A stretch of 64,000 nt of DNA from Chitinophaga fulva (lineage in GTDB: Bacteria; Bacteroidota; Bacteroidia; Chitinophagales; Chitinophagaceae), in the NCBI RefSeq assembly GCF_012927205.1, contig NZ_JABBGC010000003.1:992001-1056000 (forward strand), read 5' to 3'. The notes beneath the pieces are model-generated. The model searched no databases. It had not been told where the DNA came from and saw only the letters and a program-made list of their open reading frames with translations. Each line of letters begins with the position of its first letter. The stretch's first letter is position 1. This document shows, in pieces, positions 14,830-23,010 of this stretch. Both the position numbers and the translations under genes were made by a program.

Positions 14830-16380
14830 ATGGAAAAGATCATTCAAACCGACTCCGGTATTACCATTGACCCGCTGTACACCCAGCCGGTACCGATGAA
14901 CGAACAGCCTGGCGTTTTCCCGTTCACACGCGGTATCCATGCCACTATGTACCGCGACAAACTGTGGACCATGCGGCAGTATGCCGGTTTCAGCACTGCG
15001 GAAGAATCCAACAAAAGATACCATTACCTGTTGAGCCAGGGCGTAATGGGCCTCAGCGTAGCATTTGACCTTCCCACCCAGATCGGGTACGACTCAGACC
15101 ATGCCATGTCTGAGGGTGAAGTGGGTAAAGTAGGCGTAGCCATTGACTCACTCGATGATATGGAGATTCTTTTCAAAGGTATTTCACTGGAACAAATCTC
15201 CACCTCCATGACCATCAACGCCACCGGGTTCATCCTGTTGGCGCTGTACATTGCCCTCGCTAAAAAACAGGGCGCCGATCTGAAAAAGATTTCCGGCACC
15301 ATCCAGAATGATATCCTGAAGGAATATGCCGCACGCGGTACATTCATTTATCCGCCTAAGCCTTCCATGCGCCTCATCACCGATATATTCGACTATTGCA
15401 GCCGGGAAGTGCCCAAGTGGAACACCATCTCCATTTCCGGTTACCATATCCGGGAGGCCGGCGCCAATGCCGTACAGGAGCTGGCGTTTACCCTTTCTAA
15501 CGGTAAAGCCTATCTGAAGGCCGCGCTGGAAAAAGGGCTCGACATCAACGTATTTGCCAAAAGACTTTCCTTCTTTTTTAATGCACATAACCATCTCTTT
15601 GAAGAAGTAGCCAAATTCCGCGCTGCGCGCAGGATGTGGGCCGCCATCACTAAAGAGCTGGGCGCTACCGATCCCAAAGCACAGATGCTGCGTTTCCATA
15701 CACAGACAGGCGGCAGTACCCTCACCGCCCAACAGCCGCACAACAACATTGTGCGGGTAGCTGTGCAAACACTCGCTGCTACGATGGGCGGCACACAGTC
15801 ACTTCATACCAATGGCTACGACGAAGCCCTCTCCCTCCCTACGGAAGAAGCGGCCCGTATCGCGCTGCGCACACAGCAGATCATTGGTTATGAAAGCGGC
15901 GTGGCAGACACGGTAGATCCGCTGGCAGGCTCTTATTATGTGGAAGCCCTGACCAACGAAGTAGAAAACAAAGCCTGGGACCTTATCCATAAAATAGACG
16001 CCATGGGCGGCGCTGTCAGCGCTATTGAACAGGGTTTCGTACAGGATGAAATCGCGCGAAGCGCTTATCAATATCAACAACAGGTGGAAAACAATGAAAA
16101 AGTTATTGTGGGCGTCAACAAATTTGTGGCAGCCGACAATCAACCACCGGAAGTATTCCGCATTGATGACAGTATCCGCCAGATGCAGTCAGACCGCCTG
16201 CAGGCGCTGCGTGCCCGTCGTGACAATGAAGTTGCCGCTCAATGCCTGCAACGTATCCGTGAAGCCGCGCAAACCACCGAAAACCTGATGCCGCTGGTAG
16301 TAACTGCTGTAGAGAGTTATTGTACCCTGGGAGAGATAGCCGATGCACTCCGTCAGGTATGGGGAGAATATAAAGCTTAA
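14830..16380 (+). CDS. Acyl-CoA mutase large subunit, methylmalonyl-CoA mutase type, without B12 domain
   Basis: 516 residues covering only the TIM-barrel catalytic domain: GVFPFTRGIHATMYRDKLWTMRQYAGFST, SVAFDLPTQIGYDSD, IYPPKPSMRLITDIF, ISISGYHIREAGA and RFHTQTGGSTLTAQQP. The substrate-selecting residues of methylmalonyl-CoA mutase are kept: Tyr51 (RQYAGFS, Tyr89 in Propionibacterium) and Arg169 (AARGTFIYPP, Arg207), with His206 as catalytic His244; isobutyryl-CoA mutases have Phe and Gln there. The DxHxxG cobalamin-binding domain is missing, so a separate B12-binding subunit must be encoded elsewhere; none is in this window. Interconverts methylmalonyl- and succinyl-CoA if the prediction holds. 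Confidence 0.88.
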   Translation: MEKIIQTDSGITIDPLYTQPVPMNEQPGVFPFTRGIHATMYRDKLWTMRQYAGFSTAEESNKRYHYLLSQGVMGLSVAFDLPTQIGYDSDHAMSEGEVGKVGVAIDSLDDMEILFKGISLEQISTSMTINATGFILLALYIALAKKQGADLKKISGTIQNDILKEYAARGTFIYPPKPSMRLITDIFDYCSREVPKWNTISISGYHIREAGANAVQELAFTLSNGKAYLKAALEKGLDINVFAKRLSFFFNAHNHLFEEVAKFRAARRMWAAITKELGATDPKAQMLRFHTQTGGSTLTAQQPHNNIVRVAVQTLAATMGGTQSLHTNGYDEALSLPTEEAARIALRTQQIIGYESGVADTVDPLAGSYYVEALTNEVENKAWDLIHKIDAMGGAVSAIEQGFVQDEIARSAYQYQQQVENNEKVIVGVNKFVAADNQPPEVFRIDDSIRQMQSDRLQALRARRDNEVAAQCLQRIREAAQTTENLMPLVVTAVESYCTLGEIADALRQVWGEYKA

Positions 16381-16401
16381 AGAAATTACGAATTAGATAT
16401 T

Positions 16402-16409
16402 TATTTTTG
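16402..16409 (+). promoter_or_regulatory. -7 box before the methyltransferase gene
   Basis: TATTTTTG (TAnnTTTG). It predicts transcription from about 16416, leaving only a few bases before the TTG start at 16423. Confidence 0.35.
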
Positions 16410-16422
16410 GGGCCTAAAAAAT

Positions 16423-17316
16423 TTGAACTTGATTTATCATCATAGCTGTCCGCTTTGTGGGTCATCTCAAATCCACGAAGCACTTACCGCTAAAGACTAC
16501 ACTGTATCCAAAGAAACATTTTCCATATTCCATTGTGGAGGTTGTGGTGGCCGTTTTACCCAAAATGTGCCCGACAGCCAGCATATCGGCCGATATTATC
16601 AATCACAGGAGTATATTTCGCACTCTGAAACCAAACAGGGGCTGATCAACCGTTTATACCACAGCGTACGCAAAATCACGCTGCGTTCCAAACAGAATTG
16701 GGTACGTTCTGCCGCCGGTATGAAGCAGGGCAACCTGCTGGATATTGGCTGTGGCACCGGCGCTTTCCTGCACTACATGCAAGTTGGCGGATGGACCGTT
16801 ACCGGTCTGGAACCGGATGAAAATGCCCGGCACAATGCCAAAACACTGTACAACATAGATCCGCTTCCCATAGACCAGCTTTTTAAATTGCCTGCGCAAC
16901 AGTATGATGCCATCACCATGTGGCATGTGCTGGAGCATGTGCATGAGCTGCATGCCTATCTGGACCGTATCCGCCACCTGCTGAAGCCAGGAGGCGCCCT
17001 ACTGATAGCGGTGCCTAATTATACCTCTTCCGACGCAGACCACTATGGAAAATACTGGGCCGCCTATGATGTGCCCCGTCACCTCTACCACTTCTCTCCT
17101 GCTTCCATGGAACAGTTGCTGCAGCAGCATCAGATCAAACTGATCAAAAAACACCCGATGGTATTCGATGGTTTTTATGTGAGCCTGTTGAGCGAGAAAT
17201 ATAAAACCGGTAAAAGCCGCCTGTTCGCAGGTTTCTTCCATGGCTTCCGCTCTTATCGCAAAGGACTGAAAACTGTGGACCAATGCAGCTCCATCGTATA
17301 TGAATGTAAGTTATAG
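16423..17316 (+). CDS. Class I SAM-dependent methyltransferase with N-terminal zinc ribbon
   Basis: 297 residues. A C-x2-C ... C-x2-C ribbon (Cys9, Cys12, Cys38, Cys41) precedes a Rossmann methyltransferase domain with motif I LLDIGCGTGAFLHYM, the acidic residue in LEPDENARHN, and AITMWHVLEHVHE. This architecture is typical of methyltransferases acting on sugars or natural products and of O-antigen or ubiquinone-like pathways; the substrate is unknown. The start is a TTG (16423); no ATG exists before the ribbon, and a second TTG lies two codons on. It stands alone between the mutase and a strong terminator. Confidence 0.82.
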   Translation: MNLIYHHSCPLCGSSQIHEALTAKDYTVSKETFSIFHCGGCGGRFTQNVPDSQHIGRYYQSQEYISHSETKQGLINRLYHSVRKITLRSKQNWVRSAAGMKQGNLLDIGCGTGAFLHYMQVGGWTVTGLEPDENARHNAKTLYNIDPLPIDQLFKLPAQQYDAITMWHVLEHVHELHAYLDRIRHLLKPGGALLIAVPNYTSSDADHYGKYWAAYDVPRHLYHFSPASMEQLLQQHQIKLIKKHPMVFDGFYVSLLSEKYKTGKSRLFAGFFHGFRSYRKGLKTVDQCSSIVYECKL

Positions 17317-17327
17317 ACCTGTCAGAT

Positions 17328-17368
17328 AAAAAAATCCCGCATTGTTAGTCACAATGCGGGATTTTTTT
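17328..17368. terminator. Bidirectional terminator
   Basis: Perfect 18-base arms (17328-17345 / 17351-17368, five-base loop) with A and T runs at the outer ends, giving a U tract for both the methyltransferase (+) and the S46 peptidase (-). Confidence 0.93.
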
Positions 17369-17383
17369 ATGGGTAAAAGGTGA

Positions 17384-19552
17384 TTACTTCACCAGTTTCA
17401 TTTCATCTACCAGGCGGGTACAACCTGCATATTTATCAACGATAAACAACACGTACCGGATATCCACCATGATATTGCGGCAGATAGACGGATCATAGTT
17501 GATATCGCTCATGGTGCCTTCCCAGGTACGGTCGAAGTTGAGTCCAATCAGGTGACCATTGGCGTCCAGTGCAGGGCTTCCGGAATTGCCACCGGTAGTA
17601 TGGTTGCTGGCAATAAAACATACCGGCATTTTACCATTCACACCATAACGGCCATAGTCTTTGTTCTTATACAGTTCAATCAGTTTTGCCGGCACATCAA
17701 ATTCATAATCACCGGGCACATATTTTTCCATTACCCCGTCGAGGTAGGTATAGAAGTCGTAATGAACGGCATCGCGGGGATTGTATCCGTCCACTTTACC
17801 GTAAGTAACGCGCAGCGTACTGTTGGCATCAGGATAAAAGCGTTTTTTACCTGCCATTACATCCATCTGTGCCTGCATGTAAGTGCGCTGGAGGTTATTG
17901 ATGTTGTTTTGCAGATCGTTGACCGGTTTGCTGACATTGTCCACAAAACCTTTGCGCATAGCCATGATGAGACGGGTACCCGGGTCTTTCCACATCTGGG
18001 CTACTACAGCGTTATAAGGCTGTTGTACAAATGCCTTGAGTTTCTCCGGCGACGTAAGTGCTGAGGCGGCATATACCTTATCAGCAAGCGTGCGGCTGTC
18101 GTTGTTGCTCTCTGCGCAGATCTGTGCATATTCAGCTCCGGCATATTGTTTCGGTACACCTTTCGCGTATATCTCCAGCAGTCTCACGCTCACATCGTGG
18201 TCTACCTGTGCATTGTAGTTTTTATAGAACGGCTGCATCGACTCCAGGAATTGCTGGCGCAGCGTTTCATACTGTCCCTCTCCTTTGTCGCGCACTTCCC
18301 CGAGGAAGCTGATCAGGCGGTCGCCTGCGGTGAACAGCTCCACGTTTCTCACCAGTTCGCTGTAGTAGTCGCGGGTTTGGGCGTAAGGGCGTATGCGGCG
18401 GTACATCTCATTCAGTGAATCCAATACTCCGCTGTACTGTACTTTCAGTTCCGGGTTGGCCGTATTCAGCAGTTCGCGGTAAGTAGCCTCATACTGTTCT
18501 TTTTTATCGATGCCGTGTGTTTGTTTGACACCCAGCATTTCGCCTTTCCATTTTTTCCAGGCGTTGGCGGTATTGGCATATTTGGCAGCGTACTGGATTT
18601 TGATCTGTTCATCTTTGCGCATATAGCCGTCGAGCACTTCGAGGGCAGCGTCGCGCATGCCTACCTTGGCAGGGCCCAGTGCTTCCACGGTGAGTTTTAC
18701 CGCTTCAGAGGGCAGGTATTCGTTGGTACGGCCGGGGAAACCGAGTACCATGGTAAAGTCGTTTTGTTTCACGCCTTTCAGTGATACCGGCAGAAAATAT
18801 TTGGGTGACAGGGGCACGTTATCCAGTGAATAAGGCGCAGGACGACCGTCTTTGCCGGCATAGATGCGGAACATGGAGAAATCACCGGTATGACGGGGCC
18901 ATACCCAGTTATCCGTGTCAGAGCCAAATTTGCCGATAGCAGAGGGCGGTGTACCAACGAGGCGTACATCGTTGAACGTTTCCGTTACAAACAGGAAGTA
19001 CTGGTTGCCTTCATAAAAAGGTTTGATCATGGTTTCCTGCCAGGATTCCCTACGGGCATTCTGGCGGATTTCGTGCAGGCGTTTATCGATGGCCGACTGA
19101 CGCTCGCGCTCGCTCATTCCTGGTTTAACGTCCTGCAGGGCGGCTTTGGTCACATCATCGATACGGACGATGAAAGTAACGAAGAGGCCTGGGTTGGGCA
19201 GTTCTTCTGTTGCCGTTTTAGCCCAGAAGCCTTTTTCCAGAAAGTTGTTTTGCAGAGAGGAGTGTTTTTGGATGGACTCATAACCGCAGTGGTGGTTGGT
19301 GAGGATCAGTCCCTGGGAAGAGATGACCTCCGCCGTACAGAAGCCGCCGAAGCTAACGATGGCATCTTTCAGGCTTCCCTTGTTGATATTATAAATATCC
19401 GACGCAGTGATTTTCATCCCCATCCCTTTCATCTCTTTCTCATTGAGGCCGGACAGCAGTTGAGGTAACCACATCCCCTCCGTGGCATAAGTCAGCTGAG
19501 CAAACAGCAGGAGTACTGCTATCATCAGCGGCTTCACGATTCGTTGCAACAT
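17384..19552 (-). CDS. S46 family dipeptidyl-peptidase, DPP11-type
   Basis: 722 residues with a cleavable signal peptide (MLQRIVKPLMIAVLLLFAQLTYA). The catalytic His lies in LILTNHHCGYESIQKHSS near residue 85 and the catalytic Ser657 in GGNSGSPALDANG; the Asp of the triad is in the SDTDNWVWPRHTGDF segment. Eighteen residues after the Ser, Arg675 (GLNFDRTWEG) corresponds to Arg673 of Porphyromonas DPP11, which selects Asp/Glu at P1; DPP7 has Gly there. It should release dipeptides from the N-terminus of peptides in the periplasm. It lies beside other secreted peptidases (20.5-25.8 kb). Confidence 0.93.
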   Translation of the reverse strand: MLQRIVKPLMIAVLLLFAQLTYATEGMWLPQLLSGLNEKEMKGMGMKITASDIYNINKGSLKDAIVSFGGFCTAEVISSQGLILTNHHCGYESIQKHSSLQNNFLEKGFWAKTATEELPNPGLFVTFIVRIDDVTKAALQDVKPGMSERERQSAIDKRLHEIRQNARRESWQETMIKPFYEGNQYFLFVTETFNDVRLVGTPPSAIGKFGSDTDNWVWPRHTGDFSMFRIYAGKDGRPAPYSLDNVPLSPKYFLPVSLKGVKQNDFTMVLGFPGRTNEYLPSEAVKLTVEALGPAKVGMRDAALEVLDGYMRKDEQIKIQYAAKYANTANAWKKWKGEMLGVKQTHGIDKKEQYEATYRELLNTANPELKVQYSGVLDSLNEMYRRIRPYAQTRDYYSELVRNVELFTAGDRLISFLGEVRDKGEGQYETLRQQFLESMQPFYKNYNAQVDHDVSVRLLEIYAKGVPKQYAGAEYAQICAESNNDSRTLADKVYAASALTSPEKLKAFVQQPYNAVVAQMWKDPGTRLIMAMRKGFVDNVSKPVNDLQNNINNLQRTYMQAQMDVMAGKKRFYPDANSTLRVTYGKVDGYNPRDAVHYDFYTYLDGVMEKYVPGDYEFDVPAKLIELYKNKDYGRYGVNGKMPVCFIASNHTTGGNSGSPALDANGHLIGLNFDRTWEGTMSDINYDPSICRNIMVDIRYVLFIVDKYAGCTRLVDEMKLVK

Positions 19553-19680
19553 ATCTGATATTCTTTTTATAGAACCGGCAATTTACTACAATTCGGGGAG
19601 GCACGGAAGGATAAACCTGCGTTTCTGCGGATTCATCGACATAAAGGCGGTATTGACAGAGATGCGGTGCGCCAAACAGG

Positions 19681-19708
19681 GGAATTGGCGCATATTGGAG
19701 CCAATTCC
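19681..19708. promoter_or_regulatory. Inverted repeat upstream of the LytS-like kinase
   Basis: GGAATTGGC (19681-19689) and GCCAATTCC (19700-19708), perfect nine-base arms ten bases apart, centred 30 bases before the preferred ATG at 19724. Either an operator or a leader hairpin. Confidence 0.4.
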
Positions 19709-19723
19709 GAATATCTGTTGAGC

Positions 19724-20500
19724 ATGTTCCGGTCAAAATTAATGGTCATAATGCTGCATATCACCGGTTGGGCGATATGTATGAGCCTTCCGTTGCTTTT
19801 TGTTCGGGGGCAATACTGGTACAATCATGTGCTGGCCGTGGTACTGTCGGTGGTATTAAGTGTGGCGATTGAAGTCACTTGTCACCGGTGGCGGTTATCA
19901 GAGCAGGCGCTGCATAGCAAGGCCCTCAAAGCGGCTGCGGAATTATCTTTCCTGAAATCACAGTTGCAACCGCACTTTCTTTTTAATACGCTCAACAACA
20001 TCTATTCGCTGGCTATGTCTCAACATGAGTATACCGCCGCCAGTATTCTCAAATTATCCAACATGATGCGGTATGCCACTACTGATACCGGCCATGATTA
20101 TGTTTTATTACAACGGGAAATAGAATGTATCCACGATTATATTGACCTGCAGCAGTTAAGGCTTACCTCGCGAACGAAGGTGAGGTTTTCAGTGTCCGGC
20201 AACCCGGGCATTAAATGTATAGCCCCCATGTTGTTACTACCGTTCCTGGAAAATGCCTTCGAGCGTGGTGTCAGCAATCAGGAAGCTTCCGACATTGTAG
20301 TGCATTTGCAGGCTACCGATAAATGTATCCGTTTTTATTGCAGTAACAGGCACTTTCCGGTAACAATGGATGAAGGGCCGGGAGCAGTGGACATACGTCA
20401 TGCGCGGGAGCGGCTGCAACAACTGTATCCTCACCGGCATCAGTTACAGATACGGGATGACAACGGTGTGCATGTAGTAAAGCTCTCGCTGGATATTTAG
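19724..20500 (+). CDS. LytS/YehU-type sensor histidine kinase, degenerate ATPase lobe
   Basis: 258 residues from the ATG at 19724 (a start at 19667 would put an inverted repeat inside the coding region and add a non-membrane tail). Two hydrophobic helices (VIMLHITGWAICMSLPLLF, NHVLAVVLSVVLSVAIEV), then the His_kinase motif FLKSQLQPHFLFNTLNNIYSL with the phospho-acceptor His. The N box is present (LLPFLENAFERGV), but the G-rich nucleotide lid is replaced by GPGAVDIRHARERL and lacks the usual G-x-G-L. No LytTR response regulator is next to it, so its partner is elsewhere. Kinase activity is doubtful; family membership is not. Confidence 0.82.
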   Translation: MFRSKLMVIMLHITGWAICMSLPLLFVRGQYWYNHVLAVVLSVVLSVAIEVTCHRWRLSEQALHSKALKAAAELSFLKSQLQPHFLFNTLNNIYSLAMSQHEYTAASILKLSNMMRYATTDTGHDYVLLQREIECIHDYIDLQQLRLTSRTKVRFSVSGNPGIKCIAPMLLLPFLENAFERGVSNQEASDIVVHLQATDKCIRFYCSNRHFPVTMDEGPGAVDIRHARERLQQLYPHRHQLQIRDDNGVHVVKLSLDI

Positions 20501-20551
20501 TTATTGGATGGCTATACAACTGAGCGTTGCGGCCATCCAATAACTAAATAT
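20493..20551. terminator. Very long hairpin between convergent genes
   Basis: Perfect 20-base arms (20493-20512 and 20532-20551) with a 19-base loop. The left arm includes the last codons of the kinase gene. It serves the kinase (+) and the metallopeptidase (-) and is the longest perfect stem in the window. Confidence 0.7.
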
Positions 20552-20567
20552 TAAAATAATCAGATGA

Positions 20568-21389
20568 CTAGTGGTAGAGGTAATTTAAAGCAATGATATC
20601 ATTGGCATTAAATGTACGGTTACCACCATTGGAGCAGGCCAGCATCCAGGAGTTTGCATCCGGACCGGAAGGAGTGCCGGGGATTTGGACTGCGCCAACG
20701 CCACCATCACCTTCGTTTATAGCAGAACCACCGCAGCTATATGCACGGTTCATATAGTCCGTGTGACGCATACCGATACAGTGACCAATTTCATGCTGGA
20801 TCACAGATCCTACATAAAGAACGTTGGGGTTGGAACCATAGGCGTACTGGTTGGTGTTCATTTTAACGGTAGGGTAAGGATTACCGCCACTTGGGAAACC
20901 GGAAGAGCCGAGGGTAATGTAACCACCGCTGGGGCCCTGGTTGAAGCCCTGCAAGGTGATATTGGGCGTACCGCTGGTAATGCGCCGGAAGGTGATACGC
21001 AGACCCAGCCTGTTATAGCGGGCAATAGCCGTATCAGTACCAGCGACAAATGCAGCACCCAAACCGGTTACTTTTACAGTAATAACACGGGGTAATGCAG
21101 ACACCAGGTTGTTGGTACGATATTGTTCATCATTGGCAATGCGCAAAGTAGGAGTACCGACTTTCTCCCGCAGTTGTTGTTCAGTCAACAGGATATCTCC
21201 TTCCACGAGATAACCGTCATCTGTTTTTTGTACGTTGTCAGTGCTGAAGCCACTGGCTTTGATTTGCGCCAGTACATCACTGGAAACAGGGTTGGGTTGT
21301 GACGCCTGTTGTTTGTCATTTTTGTTACACGAAGAAATCATTACACCTGCGGCCAGACAGGCAATTACGGCAAACATTTGTTTTTTCAT
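20568..21389 (-). CDS. HEIGH-type zinc metallopeptidase lipoprotein, copy A
   Basis: 273 residues from the ATG at 21389; an upstream frame to 21473 has no signal. Lipobox AGVMISSC (Cys22), an N-terminal region with VQKTDDGYLVEGDILLTEQQL, then the catalytic segment VIQHEIGHCIGMRHTDYMNR: HExxHxxGxxH, the zinc motif of the M57/dual-action HEIGH family. The end GGNRTFNANDIIALNYLYH is also typical. It should be a cell-surface or periplasmic protease. About nine residues in ten match copy B at 21663-22487, and the upstream leader is duplicated too. The copies face the same way, one after the other. Confidence 0.9.
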   Translation of the reverse strand: MKKQMFAVIACLAAGVMISSCNKNDKQQASQPNPVSSDVLAQIKASGFSTDNVQKTDDGYLVEGDILLTEQQLREKVGTPTLRIANDEQYRTNNLVSALPRVITVKVTGLGAAFVAGTDTAIARYNRLGLRITFRRITSGTPNITLQGFNQGPSGGYITLGSSGFPSGGNPYPTVKMNTNQYAYGSNPNVLYVGSVIQHEIGHCIGMRHTDYMNRAYSCGGSAINEGDGGVGAVQIPGTPSGPDANSWMLACSNGGNRTFNANDIIALNYLYH

Positions 21390-21431
21390 CAGTTCGGGTT
21401 TTGGTTTAGAAAAGAAAAAAAGGGTTCCCTT

Positions 21432-21453
21432 CCGACTGCCTGAATGCAGTCGG
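21432..21453 (-). promoter_or_regulatory. Leader hairpin of metallopeptidase copy A
   Basis: CCGACTGC / GCAGTCGG stem with a six-base loop, 43 bases upstream of the ATG. On the transcript strand it is followed by GGAAGGGAA and then a T run, an attenuator-like order. A matching hairpin with a compensating base pair occurs before copy B. Confidence 0.5.
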
Positions 21454-21576
21454 TATATAAATGGTTTCACCACAAAAAAGGAGTACTTATCTGCAGCGCA
21501 ATACTACCGTCGGAAGTGGGTAATGCTACTGACAAACAACAAATCTCATGGTGTTACACATCCGGAAAAAACGGGT

Positions 21577-21611
21577 TTTCAGTGCTCTTCTTTAGCAGAC
21601 ATATTACAGCA
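21577..21611 (-). repeat. Conserved non-coding block in the duplicated leader, copy A
   Basis: The 33 or so bases around CTCTTCTTTAGCAGAC are identical to 22678-22710 although flanking leader sequence has diverged. Lies about 190-220 bases before the start codon of copy A. Confidence 0.55.
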
Positions 21612-21662
21612 CAGCCATCTCTGTTTCAGACAACGGCATGCAGTTTCAATGCCTGGTTGTCA

Positions 21663-22487
21663 TTAGTGGTAGAGGTAATTTAAAGCAATGATATCATTAG
21701 CATTAAAGGTACGGTTGCCACCATTGGAGCAGGACAGCATCCAGGAGTTTGCATCCGGACCGGTAGGGGTACCTGGGATATATACAGCACCAACGCCGCC
21801 ATCACCTTCGTTTACAGCAGAACCACCACAGCTGTATGCACGGTTCATATAGTCTGTATGGCGCATACCGATACAGTGACCAATTTCATGCTGGATCACA
21901 GATCCTACATAAAGAACGTTGGGGTTAGAACCATAAGCATACTGGTTGGTGTTCATCTTAATGGTGCCATAAGGATTACCAGAGCTGGTGGGGAAACCGG
22001 AAGAACCGAGGGTGATATAACCACCGCTGGGGCCCTGATTGAAGCCTTTAATGGTAATGGTAGGCGTTCCGGTGGTAATGCGCTGGAAGGTAATACGCAA
22101 TCCCAGTCTGTTGTAACGGGCTATAGCCGTATCAGTACCTGCGATAAAAGCGGTGCCGAGATTAGTAACTTTAATTGTAATAACGCGGGGCAACGCAGAA
22201 ACGAGGTTATTGGTACGATACTGTTCATCGTTGGCAATACGTAAAGTAGGAGTGCCAACTTTTTCCTTCAGCTGTTCGGAAGTCAACAGGATATCCCCTT
22301 CCACGAGATAGCCATCTTCTGTTTTTTGTACATTGTCGGTACTGAAGCCATTGGCTTTGATTTGCGCCAGGACTTCATCAGATACAGGGTTGGGTTGTGA
22401 TTCCTGTTGTTTGTCGTTTTTGTTACACGAAGAAATCATTACACCTGCGGCCAGACAGGCAATTACGGCGAGCATTTGTTTTTTCAT
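21663..22487 (-). CDS. HEIGH-type zinc metallopeptidase lipoprotein, copy B
   Basis: 274 residues, start ATG at 22487, with the same layout as copy A: lipobox AGVMISSC, linker QQESQPNPVSDEVLAQIKANGFSTDN cut here to its variable part, HEIGHCIGMRHTD zinc motif and NANDIIALNYLYH end. Differences from copy A are scattered conservative changes, with one codon inserted near FPTSSGNPYGT. Both copies keep all catalytic residues, so both are probably active. The pair, an S46 peptidase and a subtilase lie within 8.5 kb. Confidence 0.9.
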   Translation of the reverse strand: MKKQMLAVIACLAAGVMISSCNKNDKQQESQPNPVSDEVLAQIKANGFSTDNVQKTEDGYLVEGDILLTSEQLKEKVGTPTLRIANDEQYRTNNLVSALPRVITIKVTNLGTAFIAGTDTAIARYNRLGLRITFQRITTGTPTITIKGFNQGPSGGYITLGSSGFPTSSGNPYGTIKMNTNQYAYGSNPNVLYVGSVIQHEIGHCIGMRHTDYMNRAYSCGGSAVNEGDGGVGAVYIPGTPTGPDANSWMLSCSNGGNRTFNANDIIALNYLYH

Positions 22488-22528
22488 CAGTTCGGATTTT
22501 GGTTTAAAAAAGAAAAAATATTTCCCTT

Positions 22529-22550
22529 CCGGCTGATTTGATACAGCCGG
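22529..22550 (-). promoter_or_regulatory. Leader hairpin of metallopeptidase copy B
   Basis: CCGGCTG / CAGCCGG stem with an eight-base loop, 42 bases before the ATG. Relative to copy A, one stem pair has changed on both sides (A-T to G-C), which preserves pairing; a T-rich tract again follows on the transcript strand. Confidence 0.5.
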
Positions 22551-22677
22551 TGTACAAATGATTTTACGACAAAAAACAACAGTGCTTATCTGCAGGGGGC
22601 AATGCTACTGGCGGAGTGGGCAGTGCTACCGACAAACAACAAATTGCATGGCGTTACACATCCGAAAAAAGCGGGCT

Positions 22678-22710
22678 TTCAGTGCTCTTCTTTAGCAGAC
22701 ATATTACAGC
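22678..22710 (-). repeat. Conserved non-coding block in the duplicated leader, copy B
   Basis: Identical to the block at 21577-21611. The rest of the 523-base gap up to the subtilase gene (22711-23010) holds a diverged tail, then AT-rich sequence and the subtilase promoter. A TTAGTGGTA at 22763-22771 matches the first nine bases of the 3' end of each metallopeptidase gene, possibly a vestige of a third copy. Confidence 0.5.
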
Positions 22711-22940
22711 GGTGACGTCTTTCTTCTGACATCGGCATGCATTTTCAATGATTGGCTATGACTTAGTGGTACCGGTGTTTCCGGGGATTCAGACTTGCTC
22801 TTCAGTTAACCTTTGGTTATCGGTTCTCTCGTATGGTTTAATCAGATTTCGTTGCTCGTTTTCAATACAAGTTATCGTGTTCTCAATATTACAACTTTCG
22901 TTTAACTTAAAAAAAATATTTTACGTGTACACATAAAAAA

Positions 22941-22971
22941 TTGCGTTGAACGATTTATTGCAGTAGTTTTA
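22941..22971 (+). promoter_or_regulatory. Candidate promoter of the subtilase gene
   Basis: TTG (22941-22943), 20-base spacer, TAGTTTTA (22964-22971), one mismatch to TAnnTTTG. Transcription would begin about 33 bases before the ATG at 23011. Confidence 0.4.
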
Positions 22972-23010
22972 AGTAACATCGTCCAACACCAGGATCTATC
23001 GCCCGTTAGC

